From positions 16,966,000 to 17,029,999 of the forward strand of contig NC_060890.1 in NCBI RefSeq assembly GCF_014805685.1: a stretch of DNA of 64,000 nt. The letters are read 5' to 3'. Both the position numbers and the translations under genes were made by a program. This DNA is from Silurus meridionalis (Eukaryota > Chordata > Actinopteri > Siluriformes > Siluridae). Shown here in pieces: positions 1 to 11,075 of this stretch (position 1 is its first letter; every line of letters begins with the position of its first letter). The notes beneath the pieces were generated by a model. It had not been told where the DNA came from. It ran no database searches and saw nothing but the letters and a program-made list of their open reading frames with translations.

Positions 1-257
1 ACAATTTAGCATGAAGCTGGGTATATTGTAGTTGTCAGAAATAGATAGATGTGAAGAGCTTTGCTTATGGGGGTTAAAACAGAGACAAACTTGCAAAACA
101 CAAAATTACACTGACGATGTGATGATTTCAATACACAAATATAAGGCAAATATATTCATTAGTCCTTATTCTGTAACTGTTTTAGTATGAAGAAAAAAAA
201 CTGCTGCAGTTTTACATTGTATATCATAGAGGAGTCAGTTTGTATTTCCAAAATGAA

Positions 258-259
<2 letters not shown>

Positions 260-294
<35 letters not shown>
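260..294. repeat. (TG)n microsatellite
   Basis: An almost pure TG dinucleotide run of about 17 units. It has no coding meaning. Confidence 0.95.
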
Positions 295-297
<3 letters not shown>

Positions 298-658
298 ATA
301 TGCACTTGAACAGTTTCCATAGAGATGATTGAAAATACCTAACAGATTTGAGGGGAAATAGGACCTCCTACCATCTGAGCCTCAAGTCAAGGCATCAAAG
401 AAACAGTCAGCTGGTGGGAGAATGGTCAGTGGAGCTCAAACCTCCAGACAGCCATATTATCCACAGCTAATTAAACTTTGGTGCTGCACATATGAACGAG
501 TGCCATTTCACCTCATCTCCCCTGCTCTTGCAGCTCTGCTGTTGTGTGATTAACTTCGGGGAGCAACAGGACGATCTGCTCACACATTTACCCAGCCTCC
601 ACAGAGATGAAAACACTCTCTAAACACATTTTAAGGGAACATAACAAACACATACTGC

Positions 659-660
<2 letters not shown>

Positions 661-738
<78 letters not shown>

Positions 739-789
739 CGTGTACATATGCATTCCTGATTTTGTACATCCAAATAAAATGTCATTAAT

Positions 790-836
<47 letters not shown>

Positions 837-894
837 GTGTGCGTGTACATATGCATTCCTGACTGAGTACATCCAAATAAAATGTCATTAATAT

Positions 895-941
<47 letters not shown>
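661..941. repeat. Compound (TG)n minisatellite, about 103-bp repeat unit
   Basis: Three long TG runs (661-740, about 795-843, about 899-941) are separated by two near-identical non-repetitive segments (741-794 and 844-898). Both segments start TGTACATATGCATTCCTGA and end with ATGTCATTAATATTTT. The arrangement is a TG-plus-spacer unit duplicated in tandem. Histidine/threonine or cysteine/valine reading frames across it are repeat artefacts. Confidence 0.93.
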
Positions 942-944
<3 letters not shown>

Positions 945-3200
945 CATAAGCAGCATCTTTTATATACAGCTCACCCTGCATGAACCAAACCACACACAGT
1001 AATGTAATGGATTGTATAAACTGTATAATAACTTGTCTATAAGTATTCTGTTAAACTTGTCAATTTTTCTCAAGTCAATGGCCTCATTGGCAATAACAAA
1101 TCATAAATAACAAAAACAACAGCAGTACCTTCTGCCAAAATAGAATAGTCTGCATTATTCAATCCTGTATTAAACACATCCATGGTACTCTAAAAGAAAC
1201 ATGGAATATGCAGATGGCCTTCAAATAATGCCAAATGTACAGAAAACAAACATATGCTATCTTACATTTTATGTACTGTGGAATTTGGACTGCACATTCG
1301 CCCAGTTAATTTCTACTTTTGCAAATAAAGGTTTCTATTAAAACTAATAATTTCATGCCTCTGGATGTGGACTGTATCTTTGTCACACCAATAACAATTT
1401 ATTTCCCTGTGTGGAAGAGGAAAAGTGGCAGACAGTTAAACAATAATAGATAATCACATTAACAAATGTTTATATACAAATTGAATGGACTATAGTGGCG
1501 TTCTACTTGTGATTCTAATGAGTTGAATTAAAGTGATAATAATGAAAAAATCTTAGAACTATGTTCCAAGTTATGAAAAACAAAATGTTTCTTAAAAAGT
1601 AAATGAAAAAAAAAAGTTTTTAGTAGCAAATAAATCTTCACTAACAAAACGTGCAGCATTTTGTCACACTGCACCACTACCGCTGCTATTTTCACATCAC
1701 TTCAATGTTAATTTTCAATCAAGCAAATTCGCAACGTGCAAATGTATTGTTAGTTCCGGACGGATATAGTCAACAAAGTTCAAAACTTCTAATTAGTGTA
1801 AAAACCTCATTACTGTATGTGCCTCTGGCACCTAGTTCTCTCAGAATAACAGCACTGAGCTGCAGCTATAGAAAAGGTTTTCTTCTAGTTATAAAACAAA
1901 TCGATTGAATATTAACATCCATCCTAAAAATGTAAGGATTCACACAGCAATAGATACAATTTTAATAACATTTTCTAAAGAAGAAATTAAAATGATGTCA
2001 ATAACTCAAAATTCTAGCACAAAATCAACAGTTTTTTTATGTTGCTGTTGATTAATTTACAGCATCAAGATCAGTGATCAGGAGTGTTTCTATTTGTTAA
2101 TGTCACAAATTGTTGTTATGCATGTGCAGGTGCAGAAATATGCTTTTTTTACCGACATGCAGGTAGCAAACAAAAAGAGCAAAGGTCAAACGATCAGAAG
2201 ACAGAACAAACTAGAAAAAACTAAATCTCAAAACAAAGGACAAAAACAAAGCCAGAATAACTAGGATATAAAAAACTATTTTATATAAAGACTCATCTGG
2301 AACAGTCCTTTGTGTCAGAATAGGAAAGGCTTCTGTGTATAGAGTGGTGAGTGGTGATTAAGTCTGGGGGTGAGTAATCAGTAATAGTCAGTGTACAGTA
2401 GTAGTCACTGTGAACATGACAATTTGTGTGTGATGGGAACTCATTGGAGTTCATGGCAGAGTTCTTATTCAGGGAATCCCTGCTGATTCTAGCATAGACC
2501 TGATAAAAAAGCTAACAGTTTTGACAGAGTAAAGCTGACCTCATGTATTTAGGCAGCTATCATTAGCCAATATAAAATAACATTATTAATGAAATTTGTT
2601 ATTAATGAAATTTGTTATTAAAGAAATAAACCAAATCATTTGTAATAGAGCAAACCCTATCTGTATCTGTGGCTTTTTATGACATTGTGTTAAAGTTTAA
2701 CAGATTTAACAAATCGAGGTTTAAAAATTGAAAATAATGATTTTCATAGTTTACCTTGTGCTAAAATAATCTGCACAAATGAATACAATAGAGTTTCTTT
2801 TTCATTGATTGACAAAATATCTCCAGTGGTCCAAAATTTATTTAAATGTAGTTTTTCTTCAGTTTATTTTTCTAAGTATAACCTAATACTGTATAAGAAT
2901 GATGCTCAAGCCTACTTAAAATTGTGAGTTGCTTGTAGCTTGAAAACTTAAAATGCTGCAGATATACCGAATATCCAGAATTTTAAATGCTGAATTATTC
3001 AATAATTAAGTGAGTAGTTCATATCATCAAACACACTGCTAAGCCACACATCTGCCAGTAAATTTTAAATAATCCCATGTGAGAGCTGCGTATCATACAC
3101 TTACTGGTTTTTTTTGTTTGTTTGTTTTTTTTTAGAAAACTCTTTTAGAACAATCCAAAAAAATATGTCTGAAATACTTAGATATACTTTTCTGTAGTGC
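942..3200. other. AT-rich stretch without recognisable genes
   Basis: I see no gene or intact element. A 16-bp unit (ATTAATGAAATTTGTT) is repeated about 2.5 times near 2583-2622. The part from about 2150 to 2500 is AC-rich and may be a decayed dispersed repeat or LTR, but I cannot assign a family. The 85-codon frame at 1651-1908 has no recognisable features. Confidence 0.5.
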
Positions 3201-3216
3201 ACGCTGCTACTGAACT

Positions 3217-3426
3217 TTCTTTTGGCTTCTCCCATTAGGGGTCGCCACAGTGGATCATCCGCATGTTTAATTTGGCACATGTTTTTTTACGCTGGATGCC
3301 CTTCCAAACGCAACCCTCCCCATTTATCCGGGCTTGGGACCGGCACTAAGAGTGGCTGGGGTTGGTTCCCTGACCGGGTATCGAACCTGGGCCACAGTGG
3401 TATCCTAACCACTAGACCACGTTTTT
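3217..3426 (-). mobile_element. tRNA-Glu-derived SINE, copy 1 (minus orientation)
   Basis: On the minus strand the 5' end at about 3426 reads GTGGTCTAGTGGTTAGGATA, a Pol III A box typical of tRNA-Glu. It is followed about 25 bases later by the B box GGTTCGATACC and by CCGGTCAGGGAACC, also tRNA-Glu-like. The unique body contains a GGGGTTGGTT..CCCGGATAAATGGGGAGGG-type core. It ends near 3217 with GGGAGAAGCCAAAAGAAAG. A second copy at 10889-11075 confirms that the body is a dispersed repeat. CTGCTACTGAACT occurs at 3204-3216 and 3451-3463 and may be the target duplication. Confidence 0.85.
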
Positions 3427-3430
3427 TTAA

Positions 3431-3469
3431 TCAAACAGTTCAGTAGCACTCTGCTACTGAACTGTTTGA
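3431..3469. repeat. Perfect 16-bp inverted repeat (hairpin) beside the SINE
   Basis: The arms TCAAACAGTTCAGTAG (3431-3446) and CTACTGAACTGTTTGA (3454-3469) are perfect reverse complements with a 7-base loop. Part of the same sequence recurs on the other side of the adjacent SINE (3204-3216), so the hairpin may have arisen from an inverted duplication of the SINE target site. Confidence 0.85.
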
Positions 3470-3470
3470 T

Positions 3471-4095
3471 AAAAAAAAAAAAAACAAGACAAGAAATGTT
3501 AATATTGTCAGCATCCAGCACCTCCATATGTCTCTTTTTGTTTTTATACAGCAATACATTTATTAATGTCCATATGAACACTTTTTTTTTGTCTTCCTTC
3601 AACCATGAAGATACAGCTTATATAAGCTAAAAAGCTGGAAATTATACCTGCTTTAGCTACTCATGACTTTTTCGATGACAAACAGGCAGGATGCTGGGTA
3701 AACACCACAGAGAGATATTAATGATAAACGACACTGAAGCTGCACTTGACAAAGATATATTGGATCTGTCCTGAATCACACACTGGAGGTTTCACTGTTC
3801 AGATCAAGAGTGTGTGTGTAATCTCCGAGAACCAACATAAACATGTCATAATATATAAGTAACTACTGTAAATCATTGTTTTTGAAATTGTAAGGCTAAA
3901 ATAACAGTAATTCATTCGAATTTTAGTGAAGACTGTTACAGTCTTCCACAATTGCAGATTAACCATTTACTGATTTGATTACTTGCATAGTTTGTCACAT
4001 ATATTTATGGTCTATATTTATACACTTTGTCATCAATTAATTAATGAGATTTTTTTCCAGTTTTGCCAAGTATAGTAAGTAATAATTGCATTATT
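3471..4095. other. AT-rich stretch, nothing recognised
   Basis: It starts with an A-rich run at 3471-3484. I recognise no coding, RNA or transposon signal. Confidence 0.5.
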
Positions 4096-4112
4096 TATAT
4101 ATATATATATAT

Positions 4113-4180
<68 letters not shown>
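4096..4180. repeat. (AT)n(GATA)n compound microsatellite
   Basis: A short AT run (about 4096-4115) leads directly into about 16 units of GATA ending at 4180. Confidence 0.95.
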
Positions 4181-5284
4181 CCTCACTTACTGTGTGTACA
4201 GTTTCACCTCTTACCTCTCTGTGTGTTAGGCTGCTCTGTTGATACTTATAAAACACACATCACGTGTTAAAAAATAAAAAGACTCTGAGAAATATAAATT
4301 TTTCCACACATTAATGGCGAGACGACCATCTTTCTAAGAGAATAGCATACTCAAGAGCTGTAATTATAATAAACAATTCAACAGCCTTTACCTAAATCTA
4401 AAGTGTCCTCAGGAGCAGATGTAGCCTTTGAAAGCAGATAATTGCTCACTTACTTAGACACACTGAGTGATCATTTACTCAACTATTAATAATAAAATTA
4501 CAATAACAGTACTGAGTTGTCTGTGGTTTGAACAAGGGCAATTATTTATAGTTAATTTTGAAAATAACAATTATCACAACCAAAATATCTCAATCCTTAA
4601 AAATTACTTGAAAAAATATGTTTATTTTTATTTAAATATGAATTATTTGTTAGTGTTCTTATAGGCCGAGCACTTATCAAGAATGTAGGGATTAAAAATT
4701 GCAACGCATTCATAACAATAATGCATAAAATAGTGCCTAAATCGGGTAAATAAAGACTGATTACCTTATGGTTTTTTACATACTACACAACCCTGTTACT
4801 GCAACTAAATTTGCACAAAATTGTGCTAGCTATAATAAACAGATTTATTCATAGAATTCTTTTCCCAACTTCGTTAGAAATCCAATTAAAAGAATCCGCC
4901 AACATTGTTTTGGATTGATGTAATTCCTAGCATTGTACGAAACAAAATGAATACCTGTGAGTTTTTCTTCATGCAAAAAGTGTCATTACAGTGAAATGTG
5001 TACTGTAATGAGAGTGATCCCATAACCCACCTGTGGTGAAAGAAAGATTGAGTGTGTGTGAGAAAGAAAGGGCATGAAAGAGTGTGTAAACACATCTTTT
5101 TTCAGGTGCAGTTCATCAAGCAGCTCATTTTGCATGACGGCAACCCATCCTTCCATTTACTGGATAATTTGAACACCTACTCGTTTCCCTAAACCCATAC
5201 TGCTGAAAGGTACACTGAGGTATTGCACTGCTGGTTGAATTATGGGAATTGAGCTGCAATGTATACTGGTGTGATGTTCCTACA
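4181..5284. other. AT-rich stretch, nothing recognised
   Basis: No gene or element was recognised between the GATA repeat and the Tc1 element. Open frames here (for example 4467-4664) are short and AT-driven. Confidence 0.5.
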
Positions 5285-5286
5285 TA

Positions 5287-6886
5287 CAGTGCCCTCCACA
5301 ATTATTGGCACCCCTGTTTAAGATGTGGTCGTGGACTTCTAAAAATTCTCCTTTTTTTTAAAACAAAATAGAACCCAAATGCAAAAAAAGAGAAAAATCC
5401 AACCTTTCATTTAAGTACATTACTTTGGTGGTAAAAAAATCACACATTTAGAAAAAAAAAAAAACTTGAAATCATGTGTGCCACAATTATTGGCACCCCT
5501 GATGTTAATACTTTGTACAACCTCCTTTTGCCAACAAGACAGCACTTAATCTCCTCCTATAACATTTCACAAGATTGGATTTTTGACCATTCTTCTTTGC
5601 ACAATCTTTCTAGATCATCCAGTGTCCTGGGTCCTCTCTTATGCACTCTTCTCTTTAGCTCGCCCCACAGGTTTTCGATTGGGTTGAGGTCTGGGGACTG
5701 AGATGGCCATGGGAGGACCTTGAGTTTGTGACTGCTGAACCACTTTTGTGTAGATTTTGCCACATGTTTTGGATCATTATCCTGCTGAAAGACCCAATGA
5801 CGACCCATCTTCAGCTTTCTGGCAGAGGCCATCAGGTTTTTATTTAAAATATCCTGGTACTTCAAAGCGTTCATAATGCCATGCACCCTAACAAGGTTCC
5901 CAGGGCCTTTGGAAGAGAAACAGGCCCACAGCATCACAGATCCTCCACCATACTTCACGGTGGGCATGAGGTGCTTTTCGGCATACTCATCTTTTGTTTT
6001 ACGCCAGACCCACTTAGAGTGTTTGTTGCCAAAAAGCTCAATCTTAGTCTCATCTGACCAAAGCACACGATCCCAGTTGAAGTCCCAGTACCGCTTAGCA
6101 AACTCCAGATGTTTACGTTTGTGAGTGTTAGTGAGAAAAGGCTTTTTCCTTGCATGCCTCCCAAACAGCTTGTTGGCATGTAGAGAGCGTCTGATGGTTG
6201 TTTTGGAGACTCTGTGACCCCAAGATGCCACTCTTTGATGCAATTCTGTGACGGTGAGCTTGGGAAATTTTTTTACTTCTCTTACCATCCTCCTCACTGT
6301 GCGTTGTGGCAAGATAAACTCTGGACCTCTTCCAGCCTTGTTTGTCACTGTTCCAGTTGTTTTAAACTTCTTAATGATTCCTCTGACTGTAGATACCGGC
6401 AAGTTAAGGCGAGTGGCTATTTTCTTGTAGCCATTGCCTGACTTATGAAGGTCGACACACATCTGCCTTACTTGAATGGTGTGTTCTCTTGTCTTTGCCA
6501 TGTTGACAAATGGGTAAGAGAATTAGGCCTCTGTGTCACGTCATATTTATACCCCAGGGAAACAGGAAATCATGAATTACTAATTAAAAGTCCCTAGATA
6601 CCCTGACCAACCTTAGCAACTACAGAAAAATATATATAAAAAAAAAAAAACAATTTTCAGAGGAATTGTTAGGGGTGCCAATAATTGTGGGACACATGAT
6701 TTCAAGTTTTTTTTTTTTTCTAAATGTATGATTTTTTTTTACCACCAAAGTTATGTACTTAAATGAAAGGTTGGATTTTTCTCTTTTTTTGCATTTGGGT
6801 TCTATGTTGTTTTAAAAAAAAGGAGAATTTTTAGAAGTCCACGACCACATCTTAAACAGGGGTGCCAATAATTGTGGAGGGCACTG
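5287..6886 (-). mobile_element. Tc1/mariner element 1, near complete (1600 bp)
   Basis: The termini CAGTGCCCTCCACAATTATT (5287) and its reverse complement ending at 6886 are each flanked by TA (5285-5286 and 6887-6888), the Tc1/mariner target duplication. The terminal inverted repeats are about 215 bp. Each holds an outer and an inner copy of the TTATTGGCACCCCTG motif (inner copies near 5480-5501 and 6669-6692), which is the IR/DR arrangement of Sleeping Beauty-type fish elements. A single transposase frame lies between them on the minus strand. The two termini remain very similar, so the insertion is fairly young. Confidence 0.95.
5557..6501 (-). CDS. Tc1-type DD34E transposase, C-terminus frameshifted
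   Basis: The 314-residue frame would catalyse cut-and-paste transposition at TA sites in the nucleus. Residues 1-110 hold the paired-type helix-turn-helix DNA-binding region (MAKTREHTIQ start; VSTVRGIIKKF; VSKTTIRRSL). The catalytic triad is visible as D150 ([11 protein letters not shown]), D241 (QQDNDPKH) and E276 (DLNPIENLW), with 34 residues between the last two. The glycine-rich KYGGGSVMLW box lies at 183-192. Related transposases run to about 340 residues. Here the frame stops after SCEML, while the expected tail ending GGCTKY is visible in another frame at about 5503-5560. One indel has therefore removed the last 20-25 residues. The start ATG is the family-typical MAKT. It lies alone between the terminal repeats. 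Confidence 0.9.
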   Translation of the reverse strand: MAKTREHTIQVRQMCVDLHKSGNGYKKIATRLNLPVSTVRGIIKKFKTTGTVTNKAGRGPEFILPQRTVRRMVREVKKFPKLTVTELHQRVASWGHRVSKTTIRRSLHANKLFGRHARKKPFLTNTHKRKHLEFAKRYWDFNWDRVLWSDETKIELFGNKHSKWVWRKTKDEYAEKHLMPTVKYGGGSVMLWACFSSKGPGNLVRVHGIMNALKYQDILNKNLMASARKLKMGRHWVFQQDNDPKHVAKSTQKWFSSHKLKVLPWPSQSPDLNPIENLWGELKRRVHKRGPRTLDDLERLCKEEWSKIQSCEML

Positions 6887-6888
6887 TA

Positions 6889-8035
6889 CGTAGGTTGATA
6901 TTCTCTGCAATACATTAGCCCTTACTGATGATTTCACAGCCTGACTAACTTGATATATAGCTCATGGATGAAGGACTTCAGTTTGCCATCTGCTATCTCT
7001 TGTTGGTACATTAAAGATTTTTGGTGTAATGGGTGCAGAGTGAGAGATGTGGGAAGTGGAATGAACTGACCTGTGAACAGTGCTAGTAGCCAGAGGAGAG
7101 TAGGGCAAGCTGAACATGAGGCATATGAGAAAAAGCAACATTTACCACATCATTTCCTCTAATGTGCTACCACCAAACTAAAAAAAGAGTGGAGTAAATA
7201 CAGCAAATATCATCCCAGGCTCCATTTCTAACACCTCCCATAAGGAGCACACTATGGTGACAAGTCGAGGAGCATGGGAGAGGGATTTAATGGAGCTGAT
7301 TCATCTGCCATTAGCAGAGCCTGTGCAGCCATCAGAGGCTAAATCCTGTGCCCTGTAGGATTAAACATTTAGACTGTCTGTCTACATCTGCTTAGCTTTT
7401 TTTCTTATGCTCGTTCAACATGGTTATACCCCGGTGAAACCTTGTAAATGAGAATGTTATCAGTGTTTAAGTAGGTTAAGACAGTGAAGTGAGATTTGGA
7501 GGTGTCTGAGAACAAAGACACTTCTTCCTGTGCACTTCCCTTTTAATGATGTAGGTCGTTGAATGTGTTGTTTAATCCTCTATTTTTATCAAAGTGGATC
7601 ATTATTCCTTTTAGAGATCATTACTGTTAATGACCATATTTTACTCATAGAGCATATAAGCATAATGAGGCATGTTAAAACTTTATAAGGCTTGTTCCTT
7701 TAGTCCTAAACTTTAAATGTTTTTAATTCTGTAAATTGAAGAATGCATAATCGGTATCAAAGACAAATGACAGATAAATATTCTTCACATTTAGATGACT
7801 GATTATGACAGATACCAAAGCTGGCTGAATGTAATTTATTTAGTTCTATCTTGCTGATTTATTTTTTCCCTTCACCCATTTCTCCTGAGACTTCACACTG
7901 TGTTTCTTTGGCATTTACCTCATGCTGTGCTTCACCACTAACCCTCAGGGAGGGTGCAAAATAAAGAGGATGGACATGTACCAGTGCTACATACACAGAG
8001 CAACTGTTCAGTTTAGCGTTACAGTATTATTTTAT
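6889..8035. other. Stretch without recognised genes
   Basis: I found no convincing coding or repeat signal between the Tc1 element and the TTTA repeat. Local GC is slightly higher at 7050-7360, but no frame of interest is present. Confidence 0.5.
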
Positions 8036-8053
8036 TTATTTATTTATTTATTT
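8028..8053. repeat. (TTTA)n short microsatellite
   Basis: About six TTTA/TTAT units are followed by a C-rich run (8057-8069). Confidence 0.85.
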
Positions 8054-8069
8054 TGTCCCCTCCCCCCCA

Positions 8070-9033
8070 AGCATTTTTTTTATCTTGTATTCATATGACA
8101 TGCAGTGTAAAGTCCAATATTGGTCCTTCTTATGAGTGTAATGGGGAATAAACTACACGTTTTGTATTCAAGCCTGCAGGGGGAAAAAAAAGAAAATCTA
8201 CAGGTTAAGTCAATCTGCTGAAATTTGTCATCTTCTTTTTCATTCCTCATTTTCTTTTTCAAGGTAATACAGAACCAATTCCAATGAATGACCTTGGAGT
8301 ACATTAGCATTTTTTTCCAGGAGAATGAGGTTTCACAATACAACATATAAAATCTTATTTTTTTTCTTTTCAATGTAAAATAGTTTCTGGTCGATTAAAC
8401 AGGTATTCTGAGTAATCTGCTGAAGAAAAAGATGATAGTGATGATAATTAAAATTAATCATTCCTTTTTCTTTTGTATCTTTCTTTTTTTCAAATCTTTT
8501 CATATGTCATAAAAATTGTGCTTTTTCAGGACATTGTCCAAAAGGTTGGTAATCAGGATTGTGTTGTTCTATATCTTTCTTGTGCTCTATGACAATAGAT
8601 GGCAGGATTACGGATGTCAGTGCCTCCAGGGCTCCTATTCCAAAACAACCTCCTGACATGTGCCATTTTAATTATTAACCTGCCAATTCTGTTCCTGGGG
8701 GATACGTTAGCCAGGAAGGAGGCCTTAGCTAATCCAGCCATTGGCTTTATTTTTATTGAACATTAAACAAAGTGTGCATGGTCTTGTCCATGTGTGTCTT
8801 GTCAAACCATTGTAGTTTGAATGAGGATGATCAGTGTGTTTGCAGATATTTAAATTCCACTCTGAACAGGTTTAGAGCCAGTGCACTGATCAGGCTTTAC
8901 AGTAATCCTTGTCTACAACTTAAAATAAAACTGCTACATCTGCAAGGTCCATGGGCTTACTATTTATAGCATAATTACGAATAGCATTTGTAACAATTAC
9001 ACATTTACACATTGTTGTCTCTTGAGATTGGAC

Positions 9034-9037
<4 letters not shown>
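8070..9037. other. Stretch without recognised genes
   Basis: Only short AT-driven frames are present. I recognise nothing in it. Confidence 0.45.
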
Positions 9038-9094
<57 letters not shown>

Positions 9095-9120
9095 AAGAGA
9101 AAGAGAGAAAAAAGAGAGAG
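9038..9120. repeat. (GT)n(GA)n compound microsatellite
   Basis: A GT run (about 9038-9080) grades into an interrupted GA/AAAGAG purine run ending near 9120. Confidence 0.93.
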
Positions 9121-9799
9121 ATTTATTGGTTTCATTTATATCTGATATGGTTTTATTCTGGGAAAGCCAACAGTTTTACTATATTTGTGTTTAAAAAAAA
9201 AGTTTAAGCATAAAGATTTTTAAAATGTAGAAATTAAATGTAAAAGATTTTGTATGAATTTTGTATGTAGAAAATAATTTCTTTATTGTTTCTGATCATT
9301 AGTATAACTGTAGGTAATACTCATCTATCTCAGTGGTAATAACTCTGCAGTAAACAAGTTGCTGTTTCAAGGTTTAAGGCTTTTTAATTTTATTCTTTAG
9401 CTATTTTATGTCCCCCATCCCCCACTTCCAACAAGCAGTGATAATGATAATTAGCGAAGTGATCACACTATTCCAGGTGTTATACTGTTTATGTGGTTTG
9501 CAAGACTGATAATTGGGTACTAAGGAAAACTTCAGATTGAATAAAACTGGGATACAGACTTTATTGTCCTGGTAAAGAGGCAGGCTACACTGAGTGAACC
9601 TTCTCTAAAGAAACAGCAGGCAGGCAGCCAGCAAAACATTACAATGGTCCAATCTAGATGGTATGAAAGCATGCATTAGATTCTCTGCAGTGTGTAAGGT
9701 TATCAGATTTACTGTATCAATGTTCCGTCTATGATAATAAGTAGAAATATTATTTACTTTTGTAGCTTGAGCAGAACCAACATTGCTATTCCTGTTTTG

Positions 9800-10330
9800 T
9801 CAAAATGTTAGCTGAATGAGGCCAAAATTACAAATCTAATTTTGTCATTGTGCATTTGAATCATCACGACAAAAAATCTTTTTTGCCAAATTACACATAC
9901 CAGGGCTAAATATGTAGATAGAATGCAGAATAGAATAAACAGAAACAGCCTTGAAGAATGTCATTTCATGACATATATGGTAGAGGTATGTCAGATAAAA
10001 TCTAAACTAGGCAAGAACTTTCTCCAATTATGTTTTCAAACCTGTCCAGTAAAATCTCATGCTCAGTAGTGTCAAATACTGCACTCAAGGCTAAGAGTAC
10101 AAAGACAGAAATATGCCAACAATCAGAAGCAATCAGTAGGCCATTGATTGCTTCAGTCAGTGCTGGTTATGTACTATGCTGTTTTTGGTACCAGGCTGAA
10201 ATACCTCATGCTTGTAATTATTACTTTCAAGACAACAATGTTGACAACTGTCTGTAGAGATCATTGAGGTCAACATTTGAGTTTTTACTGAGTGACTTAA
10301 CACTAGATGTCTTTATGTTTTGAGGACATA
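9800..10330 (-). pseudogene. Decayed L2-like LINE reverse transcriptase fragment
   Basis: The minus-strand translation contains ALSAVFDTTEHEILL (about 10050-10095), matching the LSAAFDTVDH reverse-transcriptase motif of L2/CR1-type LINEs. Upstream of it (minus sense) is a LTEAINGLLIASD-like stretch. Farther along, a GVPQG..FSLY-like region near 9950 is broken by stops. There is no intact frame. The order relative to the L2 3' end at 10525-10885 is wrong for a single insertion, so this is probably an independent, old copy. Confidence 0.65.
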
Positions 10331-10524
10331 GGCCAAGATGAGTGCTTATATTTACTCTTGCTTATTTCTAGTTAAACCTTTGCTGTTGTATGATTATATA
10401 TATATTTTTTTCACATTTAAAGTTATTATTAGATTGTTATTTAACTAAATAATTTTCAGTCAATGAGGTATTTGTGACATCTTACATTGTAAGGTTCACT
10501 TATGTCTAGTAGCTTATCTATGAC

Positions 10525-10888
10525 ATTTACAGTACATTTTCAGCATTTAGCAAAAACCCTTATCTAGAGTGACTTACAAAAGTGTTTTGTGCTCTTTGTC
10601 TCCATAAAAAATAAAAAATAAAAAATAAAAGAAATAAATAAAGAAATAAAGAACAATCCTAATGCAAGTACTAGAGGTCAGGGTCTTAAGAATATCAAAC
10701 AAAACACTGTTAGTGAGAAGTACACAAGGAAAACACTCACATCGAGGGATTTCTTTATTACATTAGTGCACTTAAGAAGTGCTTGGAGCAGATGTAGGTC
10801 TTTAGTCTTTGTTTGAAGACAGGCAGCGGCTGTTTGCACAGCCAGGAAAAGTTCATTCCACTACATGAGTGCCATGACAAAGAAGAGT
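10525..10888 (-). mobile_element. L2-like LINE 3' end (5'-truncated, minus strand)
   Basis: On the minus strand the sequence encodes remnants of the L2 reverse-transcriptase C-terminus (SGMNFSWLCKQPLPVFKQRL, equivalent to WNELPLDVRTAESLIIFKRR in the copy at 28483-29205). It continues into a 3' UTR with an A/T simple-sequence patch (10606-10650). It ends with CTCTAGATAAGGGTTTTTGCTAAATG, the same tail as the L2 copy ending near 29340 and the V-SINE ending near 27722. It is 5'-truncated directly against a SINE at about 10889. Confidence 0.8.
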
Positions 10889-11075
10889 CATGATGGTCAG
10901 GGAACCAACCCCAGCCATTAGGGTTGCACAAGCCTTAGTGCCAGTCTCAAGCCCGGATAAATGGGGAGGGTTGTGTTAGGAAGAGCATCCAGCGTAAAAA
11001 CATGTGCCAAATCAAACATGCGGATGGTCCGCTGTGGCGACCCCTAACGGGAGAAGCTGAAAGAAAGTTATTGTT
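10889..11075 (+). mobile_element. tRNA-Glu-derived SINE, copy 2 (plus orientation, head truncated)
   Basis: It matches the reverse complement of the SINE at 3217-3426, from GGTCAGGGAACCAACCCCAG through the GGATAAATGGGGAGGG core to CGACCCCTAACGGGAGAAGC and a GAAAGAAAG end. The tRNA-like head with A and B boxes is missing because the left end abuts the L2 fragment. Confidence 0.85.

Noticed and set aside
588..993. Several overlapping frames rich in His-Thr or Cys-Val repeats
   Set aside because: They are direct translations of TG/CA microsatellites in all frames and carry no protein signal.
3360..3426. A functional tRNA-Glu gene
   Set aside because: A and B boxes are tRNA-Glu-like, but the stems do not form a full cloverleaf and the sequence continues as a SINE body present elsewhere.
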